From NCBI GenBank assembly GCA_036245525.1, contig BTPG01000004.1, forward strand, positions 233,848,847-233,912,846: a DNA stretch of 64,000 nucleotides, in the 5' to 3' direction. Source of the stretch: Semisulcospira habei. Lineage: Eukaryota; Mollusca; Gastropoda; Semisulcospiridae. The position numbers and the translations under genes were made by a program. Below, piece after piece: positions 35,274-49,566 of the stretch; the stretch's first letter is position 1; every line of letters begins with the position of its first letter. The notes below the pieces were generated by a model. The model was not told the origin of the DNA, made no database searches, and saw nothing but the letters and a program-made list of their open reading frames with translations.

Positions 35274-36134
35274 GGTCGTCTGACATCGGAGCGCACAACG
35301 TTTTCCGCAAATATCTCCGCAAAGAGTCACTATTCTATACCAATCTTAGAACAAATATCTCCGCAAAGAGTCACTTTTCTATACCAATCTTAGAACAAAT
35401 ATCTCCGCAAAGAGTCACTTTTCTATACTAATCTTAGAACAAATATCTCCGCAAAGAGTCACTTTTCTATACCAATCTTAGAACAAATATCTCCGCAAAG
35501 AGTCACTATTCTATACCAATCTTAGAACAAATATCAGTCCGTGCTTGTGGACCTAATACTATACCAATCTTAGAACAAATATCTCCGCAAAGACCCACTT
35601 TTCTATACCAATCTTAGAACAAATATCTCCGCAAAGAGCCACTTTTCTATACCAATCTTAGAACAAATATCATTCCGTGCTTGCTGACCTAATACGATTT
35701 ACTTTTAAGAAACTCGAACAGTGTGTCAGTTTTGCTGTAATGTCGTAAGAATTCGAAATGTTATCATTAAATGACTGATTTAACATCCCTAAATGTGCCC
35801 CAGGTACATTTAAATCCAGTATAAGAAAGATCCATTTTCACTTTCATTGGCCAAGTTTTCAAACCTGAAACAGCGCAGGCGTACATGAAGTCTGCATGCT
35901 TGACCTCGATATTGAAATCTGCCGGGGCTCTATGTAGTGTATTGAAAGTAGCATATTCAACTCACCAATTTTTTAAGACTCCAGAGCAAAATCGACAAAT
36001 CATAGTTCAGTAAAAAATATTCCATATTAGGTCAGCTGGCACTAAATGATATTTGTTCTTAAAGTGGTACAGAAAAGTCTTTCTTTGCGGAGATATCTGG
36101 CATAAACGTTGTGCGCTCAGATGTCAAACGGCCT
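35274..36134. mobile_element. Non-autonomous TIR element with 44-bp subterminal repeats
   Basis: The left end ggtcgtctgacatcggagcg matches the reverse complement of the right end (ggccgtttgacatctgagcg), and pairing continues through gcacaacgttt and atatctccgcaaaga. Next to the left end a 44-bp unit (aacaaatatctccgcaaaga, then gtcacttttctataccaatc) is repeated about seven times at 35308-35673. The right end has a single unit-like sequence. There is no transposase. A target duplication was not clear. Confidence 0.7.
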
Positions 36135-36677
36135 ATACCAATTTCCACTGTGTCAGTAGTAACACTGTCAGGAAGAGAGTTGCTTCCCTTCCATCACATT
36201 GCCCATGAATACAAGGACCCCTAAGCAAGCAGTGTCTTTATCTTAGCTTAGTTTAGCTTAGATTAGATTAGCTTATCTTATTTTTTAGAACAAAACATTT
36301 TCACGCAAGGCATCACACATTCTGTGAAGAAGTCAATCCCAACTGCTCTTTAGATTCTCTTTATTTATGTGTACACCCAAACCCAGATAGACCCATTCAC
36401 TTTTACTATGTCTGATATCTAACCAGTATTTTTTGAACACATCACTAATACTAAAAGTAAGATGAACTGCTTTTGTTTTAAAATTATTTTGTTGTATATT
36501 TTGCTGCGTTGCATTTTGTAGAAAATTGTAGTTATTAATCTTACAAACAGGGACATTGTTGTCTTCGCCAATGCAATGCTGTTGTACCGGTGGCTGCTTG
36601 CACTAGAGGGTAGTGGGGGTTAGGGGTTAACGTGTATGGCTAGACATACTTTATATTTAAAACGCTAAATATGTATA

Positions 36678-38285
36678 CTAATAGTCAAAACTTAAGGGCC
36701 ACTTTTTTTTTTATATCGCAGACGCACCGACAACACCACACAAATAATGTAACAATACTTGGAGTCAGTAGTTTGCTAATTTATTCAGTAACAATTTTAT
36801 TTAAGTTTTGAGTAAATCAAGCAATTGTAACAACAGCAGTACGTTGGAATGTTCACCCACTCCTCATTTGAAAAGTCACACAAGACTGGTCCAGTCAGTA
36901 GCGAATGTACCCACCGTTGGAAGCCGAGCATTTAATGCAGCGTTGACGCATGGAGTTCACCAGGGTTCGGATAATATGTTGTGGGATCGCTTCCCACTCT
37001 TGATGCAGGAACTGAGTCAGCTGGGGGACGCCTTGAGGTGGGGGTGGTTGCTGACTACACATTGCCCCAGCACGTCCCAGAGGTTTTCGATGAGAGCCAG
37101 ATCAGATGAACGAGCTGGCCACTCCATCCTCATGATGCCCCGTTGCTCAAGGTACTCATCCACCATACGGGCCCGATGAGGTCGAGCGTTGTCGTCCTGC
37201 AGAACAGCATTGTCGCCTATGGTTTGGAGAGCTGGCTGGATGAGGGGCTGCACAATCTCGTCCCGCTAGCGCAGTCATTCAGGGTGCCTCGGATGACGTG
37301 GAGGGGGGTCTTGCCTTCCCTGCTGAAGCCTGCCCAGACCATAACTGAGCCTCCTCCGTAGCGATCCACCTCATGGACGCATCCATCAGTGAATCGCTCG
37401 CCCTGGCGTCTTCAGACCCTCACCCTGCCGTCGTTGAAGGACACAGTGAACCGTGACTCATCAGTAAACAGAAGCTGAGTCCACTGGAGTCTGCTCCACC
37501 TCACATGTTGACGACACCAGGCAACCCGGGCTCTGCGATGAGCTGGAATGAGGGGTATTCTCAATGCTGCTCTGCATGAAACCAGGCCAGTTTCGCGCAG
37601 ACGTCGGCAGACTGTGCTTCTGCTGGCGTTAACGTTTGCAGCTTGCATCAGTTGACGTCGCAGAGTGGTGGTCATGACAGTTCGGTCGGGCAGAGCCGCC
37701 ACACAGAGGTATATGTCCTCCCTTCTGCTGGTGCAGCGCGGGCGTCCTGAGCAGGGTCGTCGTTCTGCCCTTCCAGTTTCTTGGAATCGTGCAAGCAGCC
37801 TCTGGATCACTGAATGGGACACCCCAAAACGTCTCCCAACTTATCGTCCGGAAATTCCATCCTGCAGCCATGCTGGCGCCCGGCCTTGATCTATTGGCGT
37901 TAGGCTTCGTCGTGGTGGCATGGTTAGGAAAGTGACAATTATGCCCCTACTGTACCGGTATTTGTAGCGAAACAGAAGTGCTCAGTGTTCACGACTGACA
38001 CCTTTAGCAGGTGCATCACGACTTCACCGAGTTTTTTTCACCTGCCTGCCTTGGTACGCTTGCCAATATTGCACAGCTTTTTACAAAAACTGACGATGTT
38101 TCAAGTGCATTTGCCTCTTTCGTGGAAATTGATTTTTAATTTGTTGACTATTGTTCCCTGTACAGTGGACTGTCTAAGGTCAACTTTTAACCCATTTGAT
38201 TGAAAGAACATTGTATTTTATTACGTACTTGCGACGATAAACAATGACACAAAAAGTGGGGTGGCCTTTAAGTTTTGACCATTAG
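36678..38285 (-). mobile_element. Tc1/mariner element with broken transposase
   Basis: 1608 bp flanked by TA. The ends CTAATAGTCAAAACTTAAGG and (reverse strand) CTAATGGTCAAAACTTAAAG form terminal inverted repeats. On the minus strand 37822-37412 encodes the helix-turn-helix region and F-T-D-E-S-R-F (first catalytic Asp). An in-frame TGA follows where Trp is usual (V-R-V-W), then a frameshift near 37265. 37253-37017 encodes Q-D-D-N-A-R-P-H (second Asp) and L-I-E-N-L-W-D (catalytic Glu), with 34 residues between, the DD34E spacing of Tc1 transposases. The element is dead but its ends are good. Confidence 0.88.
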
Positions 38286-38440
38286 TATATATCTGTACAC
38301 ATATATCATATTATATCAGTACACATATGTACTCATATATTGAATGTGGCTGCACACACAGTATAAACCATACAATGACTCGTGTAAGGTAATATGTACT
38401 GTATCAAGAGTTAGTGTGGCTTATGTTACTTATCTTTCAC

Positions 38441-38675
38441 AAACTGTTTCTGGTGCTGAGGGCCAGCTTCACACTGGTTGTCTGCCTACCGCTGTGGTGG
38501 TATCGAATGGAGGAAGACAACCAGTGGGGGTCAGCTGTCGACCCGATCACGACCGAGCCTTTACCAGGCTGATTGATGTGAGTGCATGAGGCTCAGCCCC
38601 GTGACTAACAACACTCAGGCTGATGAAGGCTCGGTGATCGGGCCCAAAGCTCGCCCTCACCAACAGAAACGGTTT
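38441..38675 (+). mobile_element. Foldback MITE with GTTTCTGGTGCTGAGGGC ends
   Basis: aaactgtttctggtgctgag faces ctcaccaacagaaacggttt, with an inner pair around ccgagcctttaccaggctga and tgatgaaggctcgg. It contains no gene. Confidence 0.6.
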
Positions 38676-39036
38676 TTGCAAGAGGCATATCTTGTACTGG
38701 ATATCTGCATCTACTGACTATTCACTAATTTTACTATGAAAGCGTACAATTGTGATGGTTTGTGATTCTGGACACTGCGGCTGCATGCTCACGATGATGT
38801 ATGTCTGTTGCTGCTGGGCTGTGTTTGCTTGATGCCGGCTGTGCACGTTACGTGCAGAATACAAACTAAATGTTGAGTAGTATTATTGATACAGTTGTGG
38901 TTACAGTGTTGACATTTCGTGTACAATGGCAACCTGATTGGTAAATAGGTTTTCTAATTGTATTCTTTGACATTGTGAAACAAGACTTCAATGTATTTTG
39001 ATGTTGTTTCTTTTTGGCACACAGAACACAGATATG

Positions 39037-39454
39037 CAGGGGCGGATCAGTTACCTCCGGGGGAGGAGGGGGGGGGGAAGAGTCGAACTTTTTGTTTGAA
39101 ATCTTCAACCCGATACAAAAGGCCTCCCCGACGCTAGACTATGCTTACAGCGGCCGAAAAATCGAAAGGCGGAGGGGAGACAAGAGGGGGGGCGGGGGGG
39201 GGGGGCGGTAGGGGGGGGGGGGCGGGGGGAGTGCGGGGGGGGGGGAGAGAGAGAGAGAGAGAGAGAGAGAAGTCGGTTGGCGCAGGCGTGTTAACACTCT
39301 CACCATTCGTCAAAATATCAAACAACGGTGTAATGGGCGGGGGTGGGGTGGAGGTCCAAACACCCCAAAAAGGGACTTTGTTATAGCATTTTAAAGAATT
39401 TCGGGGGGGGGGGTCCGGAACCCCTTAACCCCCCCCCTTCTAGATCCGTCCCTG
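39037..39454 (+). mobile_element. hAT-like MITE, CAGGGGCGGATC ends, 5-bp target duplication
   Basis: The left end is CAGGGGCGGATCAG and the right end GATCCGTCCCTG, flanked by ATATG on both sides (39032-39036 and 39455-39459). The interior is full of G, GA and C runs. The termini look like hAT elements; a 5-bp duplication would fit the hAT5 group. Confidence 0.65.
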
Positions 39455-39467
39455 ATATGAAGAAGTC

Positions 39468-39562
39468 CGGCAAGAGGCATAGATCCTCATGAACCCTCGC
39501 ATGAGGATCTTTGTCTCTTGAATTCGGATTTTTTCGCTGTGCTCCAGCTATGATGGGGTTAA
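39468..39562 (+). mobile_element. Decayed TTAA MITE with shortened hairpin, copy H
   Basis: It contains gcaagaggcatagatcctca, a shortened centre, gatctttgtctcttg and a right end atgatggggttaa. It is heavily deleted and lacks the left terminus. Confidence 0.5.
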
Positions 39563-39913
39563 TAGGGGCAGTCGTTAATAATATAGTTCACAAGTTAAAC
39601 ATTTTGGATCGATTCAAAGTGTTGCTTTGTGTAATATTAGTAATACAGCTGTGGTTTGCAGTGTGCGCAAAATCCATATAACCTGACTGGTAAATAGTTT
39701 TGTAATTGTTTTGTTCGATTTTTCGACACAAGGCTTCAGTGTAATTTCATTTTGTAACTTTTTGGCATATTGTTTGCTTATTGTTAGAGGTGGTTTTCGC
39801 TTTATTTGAAACACGTGATCGCAGCATGCTTAGCATAATTAAATGTGGCAGTAAAGTGGGTACTGCTGATTGTGAAATGCATCAGGGCCATTTCTATGTT
39901 TACGTTGCACCAT

Positions 39914-40312
39914 TGGGGCGGTCCGTGGCGCAGTGGCTAAGGCGCCTGCCACCAATGCCAAAGGTGCGAGGTTCGAAAACGGGTTCTCCTCTGGTAAGTG
40001 TCACCGTTAATTCGGGCGGACCGTCGGGGGTTCTTTCTCCGGGTACTCCGGTTCTAAGACCCCCCACCCCCCTCCCCCCCCACCCCCCACACTTTGGTAC
40101 CGGTTTCAGGCCACTTTACAAATTTCAAACACAAGCGATCAAAAATCTCTGTAACTTCAGTAGCTGAACTGGCCCTTCGTCTGTCTTGTACTGTGTTTGT
40201 CTTAAATGGCGTAAATCCGTGTCTGTTACGTGAGTGTGCGTGTTGGGTTTCAGTTCGCGGCGCTTTGAGTCGATTTGCCCAAAAATTGAGAAAAAGCGCC
40301 TATATAATAACG

Positions 40313-40354
<42 letters not shown>
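39914..40354 (+). mobile_element. tRNA-headed SINE with (ATT)n tail at the unit junction
   Basis: It begins tggggcggtccgtggcgcag, carries ggtgcgaggttcgaa (B-box-like), the core ctccgggtactccggttc, and ends agcgcctatataataacgg followed by (TTA)n at 40314-40354. Copy 2 of the large repeat begins directly after this tail. A C-rich run interrupts the body near 40060-40090. Confidence 0.75.
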
Positions 40355-40355
<1 letters not shown>

Positions 40356-40503
40356 CGACTTCTCTGAAGCCCTTCAACACACGGGGCTCATGGTGATGTC
40401 TGCATTTTGCAGTTGGCTTTGCTGGATCCCGGCAACGAAATTCTGGAATCATCGCAGATTCACTACCGGTTAACCCTGTATGAGTGGTTGAGGCACACGG
40501 GTA

Positions 40504-40714
40504 TTAACCCCTTCACTCCGGAGAAAAATCCAGCAGCATCCAACTGCAAGAGGTATAGATCCTCATGAGCCCCCGCAATTGCGGGGGCTCATGAGGATCT
40601 ATGCCTCTTGCTGACACCACTTTGTATTCAAGTTCCTTTGACGGGGAGCATTGGGGGTGAATTCACAATGATCTCCAAAACACAATCTGCGTCCACTGGC
40701 AGTGAAGGGGTTAA
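40504..40714 (+). mobile_element. TTAA palindromic MITE, copy A' (copy 2)
   Basis: Counterpart of 151-362, with the same TTAA borders and hairpin (40549-40615). Confidence 0.75.
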
Positions 40715-41003
40715 TGAGCTTGAGACATAGATCCTCAGGAGCTGCCGCATATGCGAGGCAATGAAGGGGTTAACAAAAGCATTTGTATGTGGTTAAAAAA
40801 AAGACTGTTTAAAAGCTGAATTGCTGATGTTGACACAGTTAGAATCATTTAGTGTATGTGTTGTGCCCCCAACCTCTCTTGAGAAGACTGCTGGTTGTGG
40901 AATGTATCAGAATCATTTGTGTGCATTCGCTGCACCACCTACTTGTCTTGACCCATTTAACCCCACGGGCGCATTTCCAAAGTTTTGGAGGTGCCAGCTG
41001 AAG

Positions 41004-41107
41004 GAGATGGATTGACCATGATAATTCAAGCGTAGTGCCATATGGGCTTGGCGCCTGTAGGCGCCAAGCTCGTCCGGCACTACCCTTGAATTATCATAGT
41101 CAATCCC
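41004..41107 (+). mobile_element. Foldback MITE, 'GACCATGATAATTCAAGGG' family (copy 2, fuller)
   Basis: Counterpart of 652-745 but with a more complete centre: cttggcgcc, a short loop, ggcgccaag. It shows that the copy-1 version lost part of the palindrome. Confidence 0.65.
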
Positions 41108-41390
41108 TCTCCTGATGTGGGTTACTCCCTTTAGAACACGGCCCTGATGATCATCTATTCTCATTGCAGTCGGGTTATGTTCACTTGATTCGGGTAGGTG
41201 AAGGGATTTTTGTTCCTTTAATTAATATTACGACTGCAGCACCATTAATTTGTTTAAAACGTAAATCTGATGTAAATATATGATTTTTTAATAGTTTTAA
41301 ACAATATTGTAAGACAATGCTGCAATGTATTGTGATTTTGTAACCTCTCGACATAGTGCTTTCATATCGGTAGTTTAACCTGTTGTGTTC

Positions 41391-41617
41391 ATGCACGTGA
41401 TCATGACTGGTAGAAATAGCTTCAGATTCTTTCAAACGTGTGATCATTGGGGTAAATTTTGCTTCATCTGAGCCCGTAATCATGCAGGTAGCTTTACAGG
41501 AAGCACGTGATCATCGGAGTAAATTTAGCTTCATTTGAAACACGTAATCATACAGGTTGGTTTATTGGAAGCACGTGACCATTGAGGTAGCTTTAGCGTC
41601 GTTTTGGAACACGTGAT
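41391..41617 (+). repeat. E-box minisatellite (copy 2)
   Basis: Counterpart of 1048-1272, with the same unit order and scattered substitutions. Confidence 0.6.
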
Positions 41618-42063
41618 GGCACTACAGACGGTAGATCGGACAAGCATTGATAGATGTATACTGTGTTTGTCCAGTGGTGAATGATTCCCCTTGGTGCCGT
41701 AAGGAAGGTGTAGGGGTATTAGCTGTTTGATAAAAGAGCTTCGCTTTGACTTCCGTCACCATGCAGAGGCAATATCCTCATATGCGTCATTCCACTTTCG
41801 CTGAGCGTAAACGCAGTTTACTAGACATGACCCCCGTCAGTCATGACCCACCTAACTTAACTCATTGCCTCCATTGAGTTAAACATGTCACACTCCTTCC
41901 GCGCCTAATTTTAATCTGTACTCCTACGCCTACAAGATTCAGACTCAGCATGCTGGCGCACACAAGATATGGCCGGCTAGTCACAAGGATGTACTGGGCT
42001 TACTGGGCTTCTGACCAATAACATATCCGTATTTTGTGGCCTCCAGTACGAAGAAGAACTCAT

Positions 42064-42271
42064 TTAACCCCTTCACTGCCACTGCAGTACGTTGTTCGTC
42101 AAAAATCTGTGTCAATTCAACGCGGCGATAGAGCTCCAGCCGTCCCATAATGCGGAATACAAAGTGCTTTCAGTAAGAGATATAGATCCTCATGAGCCCC
42201 TGCAATTGCGGGGGCTCATGAGGATCTATACCTCTTGCAGTTGGCTGGTGTTCATTTTTTGACGGGGTTAA
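42064..42271 (+). mobile_element. TTAA palindromic MITE, copy B' (copy 2)
   Basis: Counterpart of 1719-1925, ending gacggggttaa. The hairpin at 42176-42240 has one substitution near its centre. Confidence 0.75.
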
Positions 42272-42779
42272 AAACGTCTCTAGTTCACACAAAAACAGCC
42301 CTGTTTCGATCGACAGTCTCTGGAACCCGGCAGAATAATCCAGTCGCGGCTATCGAGGCCCCATTACTGACTACGGCTGTCTAATCCAAGGGCAACAACA
42401 CCTTATCATAAGCGACAAGTGTATGTCCTGGTTGCTGGCCTTTAACTGCCTGGATTTCTGCTGGCAGTACGGTTTGTGGCGCTACAGTTTCATTTGTCGG
42501 CATGTCAAATAGATATTGCAAATAATAAACCAAATCAAAAAGCACGTTTCGGAATAACACAAACATGCACGACCCTTAAATGTACAAAAATACACAGAAA
42601 AGGAGCGACGATGAGTGATGAATGTGATGAGATCATCAGCCACCATGAGGCTGCTAAGTTGTTAACAATAAGATTGTCTGAAAAAATGAAAATGCGGTTC
42701 TGTGTCCAGACATAATGACCCAGATATTTTGTGCCTTTCTTCAGTTGCTCTCTCAAAAACAACGATCAAAGTTAACCCG

Positions 42780-42910
42780 TTAACTGCCGGGGCAAGGCGA
42801 ACGCCACCCATCTGCAAGAGACATTAACCCTCATGAGCCCCCGCAGTCGCGGGGGCTCATGAGGATTAATGTCTCTTGTTAGTCCCATGTTCTTCATGCC
42901 TATCCTTTAA
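42780..42910 (+). mobile_element. TTAA palindromic MITE, copy C' (copy 2)
   Basis: Counterpart of 2445-2575. The left arm is cattaaccctcatgag and the right arm ctcatgaggattaatg, again following the altered arm sequence, now with one mismatch. Confidence 0.65.
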
Positions 42911-43046
42911 CTTTTTTTTTAAATCCCATTTCATTTGTGTTTTTTACGCCAATGTCGGCCAGCGCGCAGTCGTTTCAACTCAGTCAGACGCGAAATCCGT
43001 GATAATTGGCAGCGAAGGTCCCTTAACTGGTTTTCCCTGTTTCAGA

Positions 43047-43169
43047 TATAAACGAGTGTGCGGAAGGTACTTCTAACTGTGCGCTGATCTGCTACAATAA
43101 TGTCGGGTCGTTTACCTGTGGATGTGACACGGGTTACAGTCTGGCCTCTGATGGTAGAAAGTGTGACGG
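43047..43169 (+). CDS. Calcium-binding EGF-like exon a (copy 2)
   Basis: Counterpart of 2728-2850 with the same acceptor, donor and phase. All six cysteines and the D-I-N-E-C calcium site are kept; one visible change is N to S in the G-Y-x-L-A segment. The reading frame is intact. Confidence 0.75.
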
Positions 43170-43321
43170 TAAGTTATCACGCTCAACACAGCGGCCGTGA
43201 CGCTCTAAGTTCGTCATTTTGCGAGTAAGCCAAAAAGAAATACACCGTGTCTGATTTTGTATAACCTCGGTCAAGATGCCTGGAAAGTCCTCTGTGATGT
43301 TATCTGTTGCATTTTGTACAG

Positions 43322-43450
43322 ATGTGGACGAATGCCTCAGCAAAAACGTCCGCGGATGCAGCCATAACTGTACCACAAATGTGGGGTCGTTCACGTGTAC
43401 ATGCAGAGCCGGATACCGTCTGAATGCAAGCGATCGCACAACATGTACAG
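43322..43450 (+). CDS. EGF-like exon b, intact (copy 2)
   Basis: This 129-bp, phase 1-1 exon has acceptor cattttgtacag and donor acag|gtatgt. It encodes D-V-D-E-C, then C-S-H-N-C, the NVGSFTCTC element and a final cysteine, a calcium-binding EGF module. Only this copy is functional; the copy-1 equivalent carries a stop and frameshifts. Confidence 0.75.
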
Positions 43451-43667
43451 GTATGTGAAGTCTTCTTCTGAAGAATATTGTGTGATACGTAGAATAGTGT
43501 GTAATACGTTGGTTTTTGTTTTTGGTTACTAGATATGGTAGGATGTGATGAATTTGAGATAGAGGTGATGCCTTTTTATGACTGACTTTAGCGTCCTTGG
43601 ATATAAAATAAATTATTTCCGCTAGGAGTCTTAGATTTTATTTCGAGCTCTATTTCCATTTCCATTA

Positions 43668-43792
43668 ATATAATATAATATAATATAATATAATATAATA
43701 TAATATAATATAATATAATATAATATAATATAATATAATATAATATAATATAATATAATATAATATAATATAATATAAAATAATATAATATA
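43668..43792 (+). repeat. (TAATA)n microsatellite, uninterrupted (copy 2)
   Basis: Pre-insertion state of the array that is split in copy 1 at 3486/6936. Confidence 0.95.
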
Positions 43793-43955
43793 ACAATTTC
43801 TTTACCTGATTTACTGTAAATACAAAGTAGTTAAAACATTTTGTCTGTTGTGCCTTTAGTTTTCTCGAATTGGTTCTCTAGCACTGGTCTTATGTAAATT
43901 TTTATTTTTAAAAAATATATTTTCATATTAGAGTTCAAATGGTGTCCTGTTTCAG

Positions 43956-44078
43956 ACATAAACGAGTTTTTGGAAGAAACCTCTAACTGTAAACATACCT
44001 GCACCAACACTGTCGGGTCATTTGTCTGTGGGTGTAACCTAGGGTACGCTCTGGCCCCTGATGGTAAAACGTGTAACG
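43956..44078 (+). pseudogene. EGF-like exon c, degenerate (copy 2)
   Basis: Counterpart of 7213-7335. The first EGF cysteine codon TGT is TTT, and the donor gtaagc has become agaagc, so neither a normal fold nor normal splicing is expected. The rest stays open and reads through into the flank of the Rex1-like LINE inserted just downstream. Confidence 0.7.
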
Positions 44079-44137
44079 AGAAGCCTTTTGCGCGGACTCG
44101 CGCAATGTGTTGTCCGAAAATCTACAACTCTACCGTT

Positions 44138-46796
<2,659 letters not shown>

Positions 46797-46831
46797 ATTC
46801 AACACTTTGCGGGAGTTCGTAGTTTCGTAAC

Positions 46832-46880
<49 letters not shown>

Positions 46881-46881
46881 T

Positions 46882-46977
46882 CTGACAAGCAAAAGAAATG
46901 TGACATCTTTGGAATCATTTGAAACAATTCAGTGTTTCCTATGGTTTCCAGAATGTCGCATTTCCTTTGCTCGTCAG

Positions 46978-46978
<1 letters not shown>
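46882..46978 (+). mobile_element. Foldback MITE with CTGACRAGC ends (copy 2)
   Basis: Counterpart of 8554-8650 with a few substitutions, embedded in (AAT)n. Confidence 0.65.
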
Positions 46979-47043
<65 letters not shown>

Positions 47044-47321
47044 CACTGTTATATTGCGAAGTATCTCTAACAAAAAGACAAAACGCAACACTAGAAAGCA
47101 CATGTACAATACACAGAAAGATAAACAGACAACACCGAAAAACCTAAGTGTATGCGTAATGTGTCTAAAGTGAATTTATGTGAATAACTTTGATCAGCTG
47201 TACCTTCTGACTTTAAGGGTGGGGAAAAAAAGAAAGGAATCGGGGGGAGTGTGTCTGTAAATCAGCGCAAGCAAAGATTCCATTTCCTTTTCGTGGAGGC
47301 TACAGTTGCATCTCGTTGCAG

Positions 47322-47431
47322 ATATTAACGAGTGTGTGTCTGTGACCATACCTGCAACAACACTCTAGGGTCGTTCGTCCGTGGTTGCAACCCTGGCTAC
47401 ACTCTGGCCCCAGATGGTAAAAGGTGTGACG
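47322..47431 (+). pseudogene. EGF-like exon d, frameshifted (copy 2)
   Basis: Acceptor atctcgttgcag and donor gacg|gtaagt are kept. At 110 bp it is 5 bp shorter than copy 1, deleted just after the first cysteine, and is not in a usable frame, though the C-terminal EGF half remains readable in another frame. Confidence 0.65.
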
Positions 47432-47702
47432 GTAAGTTATTATTATCATTATCATTATCACGTGTTTTGACTCAAACACAGCTGAGTCAATAATTATGCT
47501 CCACCTTAAAATTAACGATGCGTTTTTATCATATGTCGAATGCATTATTTGTGAGGATTACCGTATTGTTTTGAGCTCATTTGCGTTTTACTTTTCGCAA
47601 TGTATTCCCCAGTGAAGACGCAGATTTGCATTACTATATTTTTTATCACTGGCACTTAGACATTTCGAAACAAAAAAGGCAACTTACCACTATGAAAAAA
47701 AA

Positions 47703-47783
47703 ATGTCGTCGGGCGGACGATGGCCGCAGTGGGCGCGCGCACGCCTGTGCGCGGACCCACTGCGGCCGTCGTCGGCCCGAAGA
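47703..47783 (+). mobile_element. GC-rich foldback element (copy 2)
   Basis: Counterpart of 9352-9433, nearly identical. Confidence 0.6.
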
Positions 47784-48242
47784 CCTTTTGCTTCTGGTGT
47801 TTCTCAAACGTTTCATTGGGGAGCGGACTGACTTACGACTTCAGAACGTATTGACCATTGTCGTACGGATATGCTGCTCCAAAGCTGTGAAATGTTCTAC
47901 CGGCATATTTGAAGACAGCAGAGTCTTTCCAATCTTTCTGCAGGCAGCTGAAGACACATTTCATCAGTCTGTTTCGAGCCAGTGAACTTTACCGTGACTG
48001 TCGTCTTATTTTTTTTTAAACAATCTTTTCTTCTTTCTTCTTCTCTATTTGCTTTCTCTTCTTTACAAAATCTCTCACAACAAAGCGCTTTGGGTATTCA
48101 TTACGGGATGGTTAATTGTGCTCTACAAATGAACATTATTATTATCATCATGATTGTCTTTTTTGTCTCTCCCCAGAAATTACTCCTTGTAAGTAAGCGC
48201 TTTTTCAAAACCAAAGCTACCACTTCTGTTTTTGTGTATTGA

Positions 48243-48664
48243 AATAATAAATAATAAAAAATCAGCGCATTAAATAGTCGCTTTATCCCAAATGAAAATC
48301 TGCTCAAAGAAGCCGCCGCGAACTGAACCCATCAAGCACGCTCAAGTGAATGACGCGCATTCACTCACACACTGTAAATAAACACCGGACATTCACGTGG
48401 TGCTAAGGGCAAGCTCAAGCGAGCTACTGAAGTTTTGAAAATTCAAATCGTTTATATTTGAAATTTGATTAAGTGGGCTGAAATTGATACCAAAGTTTTG
48501 GGGGAGGAAGAGCCGGAGTACCCGGAGAAAGAACCCCAACGGACCGCCCGAATTAACGGTGACACTTACTAGAGGAGAAAAACCCGACGCCGGAACCGGG
48601 TATCGAACCTCGCTCCTCTAGCATTGTTGGCAGTCGCTTTTACCGCTGCGCCACGGATCGCCCC
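48243..48664 (-). mobile_element. tRNA-headed SINE with Meta-like core (copy 2)
   Basis: Counterpart of 9905-10329 with scattered substitutions and the same head, core and tail. Confidence 0.72.
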
Positions 48665-48698
48665 ACAAGCATGCATTAAGCTGACATGACATACACAT

Positions 48699-48905
48699 TC
48701 ACTACCAGTAGACAGAGATTGTGTTTCTGAAATCTTGGTTAATTTAACGTCAAAGAACCCCGGCCTTCACAGAAACGTAGATACAAAGTGGTGTCAGCAA
48801 GAGACATAGAGCCTCATGAGCCCACGCAACTACGGGGCTCATGAGGATCTATGTCTCTTGCAGTTAGGTTGTGTTCACTTTCTTAAACCTGTGAAGAAGT
48901 TTACA
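48699..48905 (+). mobile_element. TTAA palindromic MITE, copy D' (copy 2)
   Basis: Counterpart of 10368-10575. Both termini are decayed (left actaccagtagacaga, right cctgtgaagaagttta). The hairpin is at 48797-48862. Confidence 0.55.
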
Positions 48906-49235
48906 ACAGATCGTAGTAGTAGAAAGCAAACAGATGCTGCTCACAGAAGGCAGTTCGTCACTCTTAAAAGCCAGCTAGCAGATTCAAGCAACTCAGGATA
49001 AACAAGGCCAAACCGAGGTCGGAAATAAACAAGATGAATTTTGAATATCGCTAAATTATTTACTGTACAAACAACACTGCCCCAGTAGCAAAACGTTTTC
49101 GGGCGCAGGACGGCCGTGCGCGGGCCCACTGCAGCTGTCTTGGGTCTGAGGACCTTTGCTTACATGTCGAGTAACTCAGCCAATGTTTAGCCGTTTTCAC
49201 ACCACTTATAACATAAGATATTCGCATTTTCTTTG

Positions 49236-49566
49236 CAGGGGCGGATCAGTTACCTCGAAGGAGGGGGGGGGGGATTCCAAATTGTTGTTTGGGACTTTCA
49301 ACCTGATACAAAAAGGCCCCCAGACGCTAGACCTTGCTTCCAGGGGTCGAAAAATCGAAAAGCGGGTGGGTTGGGAGCAGTGGGAGGGGGGGGGGGCGGG
49401 GGGTGAGGGGTAAAAACTCGCCCACATATTAAAAGTGGTGGAAGGGGGACTTTGTTATAGCATATTAAAGATTTTCTTTCTTTCTTTTTTTTTTTTTTTT
49501 TTTTTTTTTGGGGGGGGGGGGGGGGGCAGAACCCCTGGACACCCCCCCCCCCCCGATCCACCCCTG
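49236..49566 (+). mobile_element. hAT-like MITE, CAGGGGCGGATC ends, 5-bp target duplication (copy 2)
   Basis: The left end CAGGGGCGGATCAG and right end GATCCACCCCTG are flanked by CTTTG on both sides (49231-49235 and 49567-49571). Same family as 39037-39454. Confidence 0.65.

Noticed and set aside
35308..35673. CRISPR-like array
   Set aside because: Units are contiguous 44-bp tandem repeats without unique spacers, in a eukaryotic window, inside a TIR element.
37412..37889. Plus-strand open frames opposite the Tc1 transposase
   Set aside because: Shadows of the minus-strand transposase.
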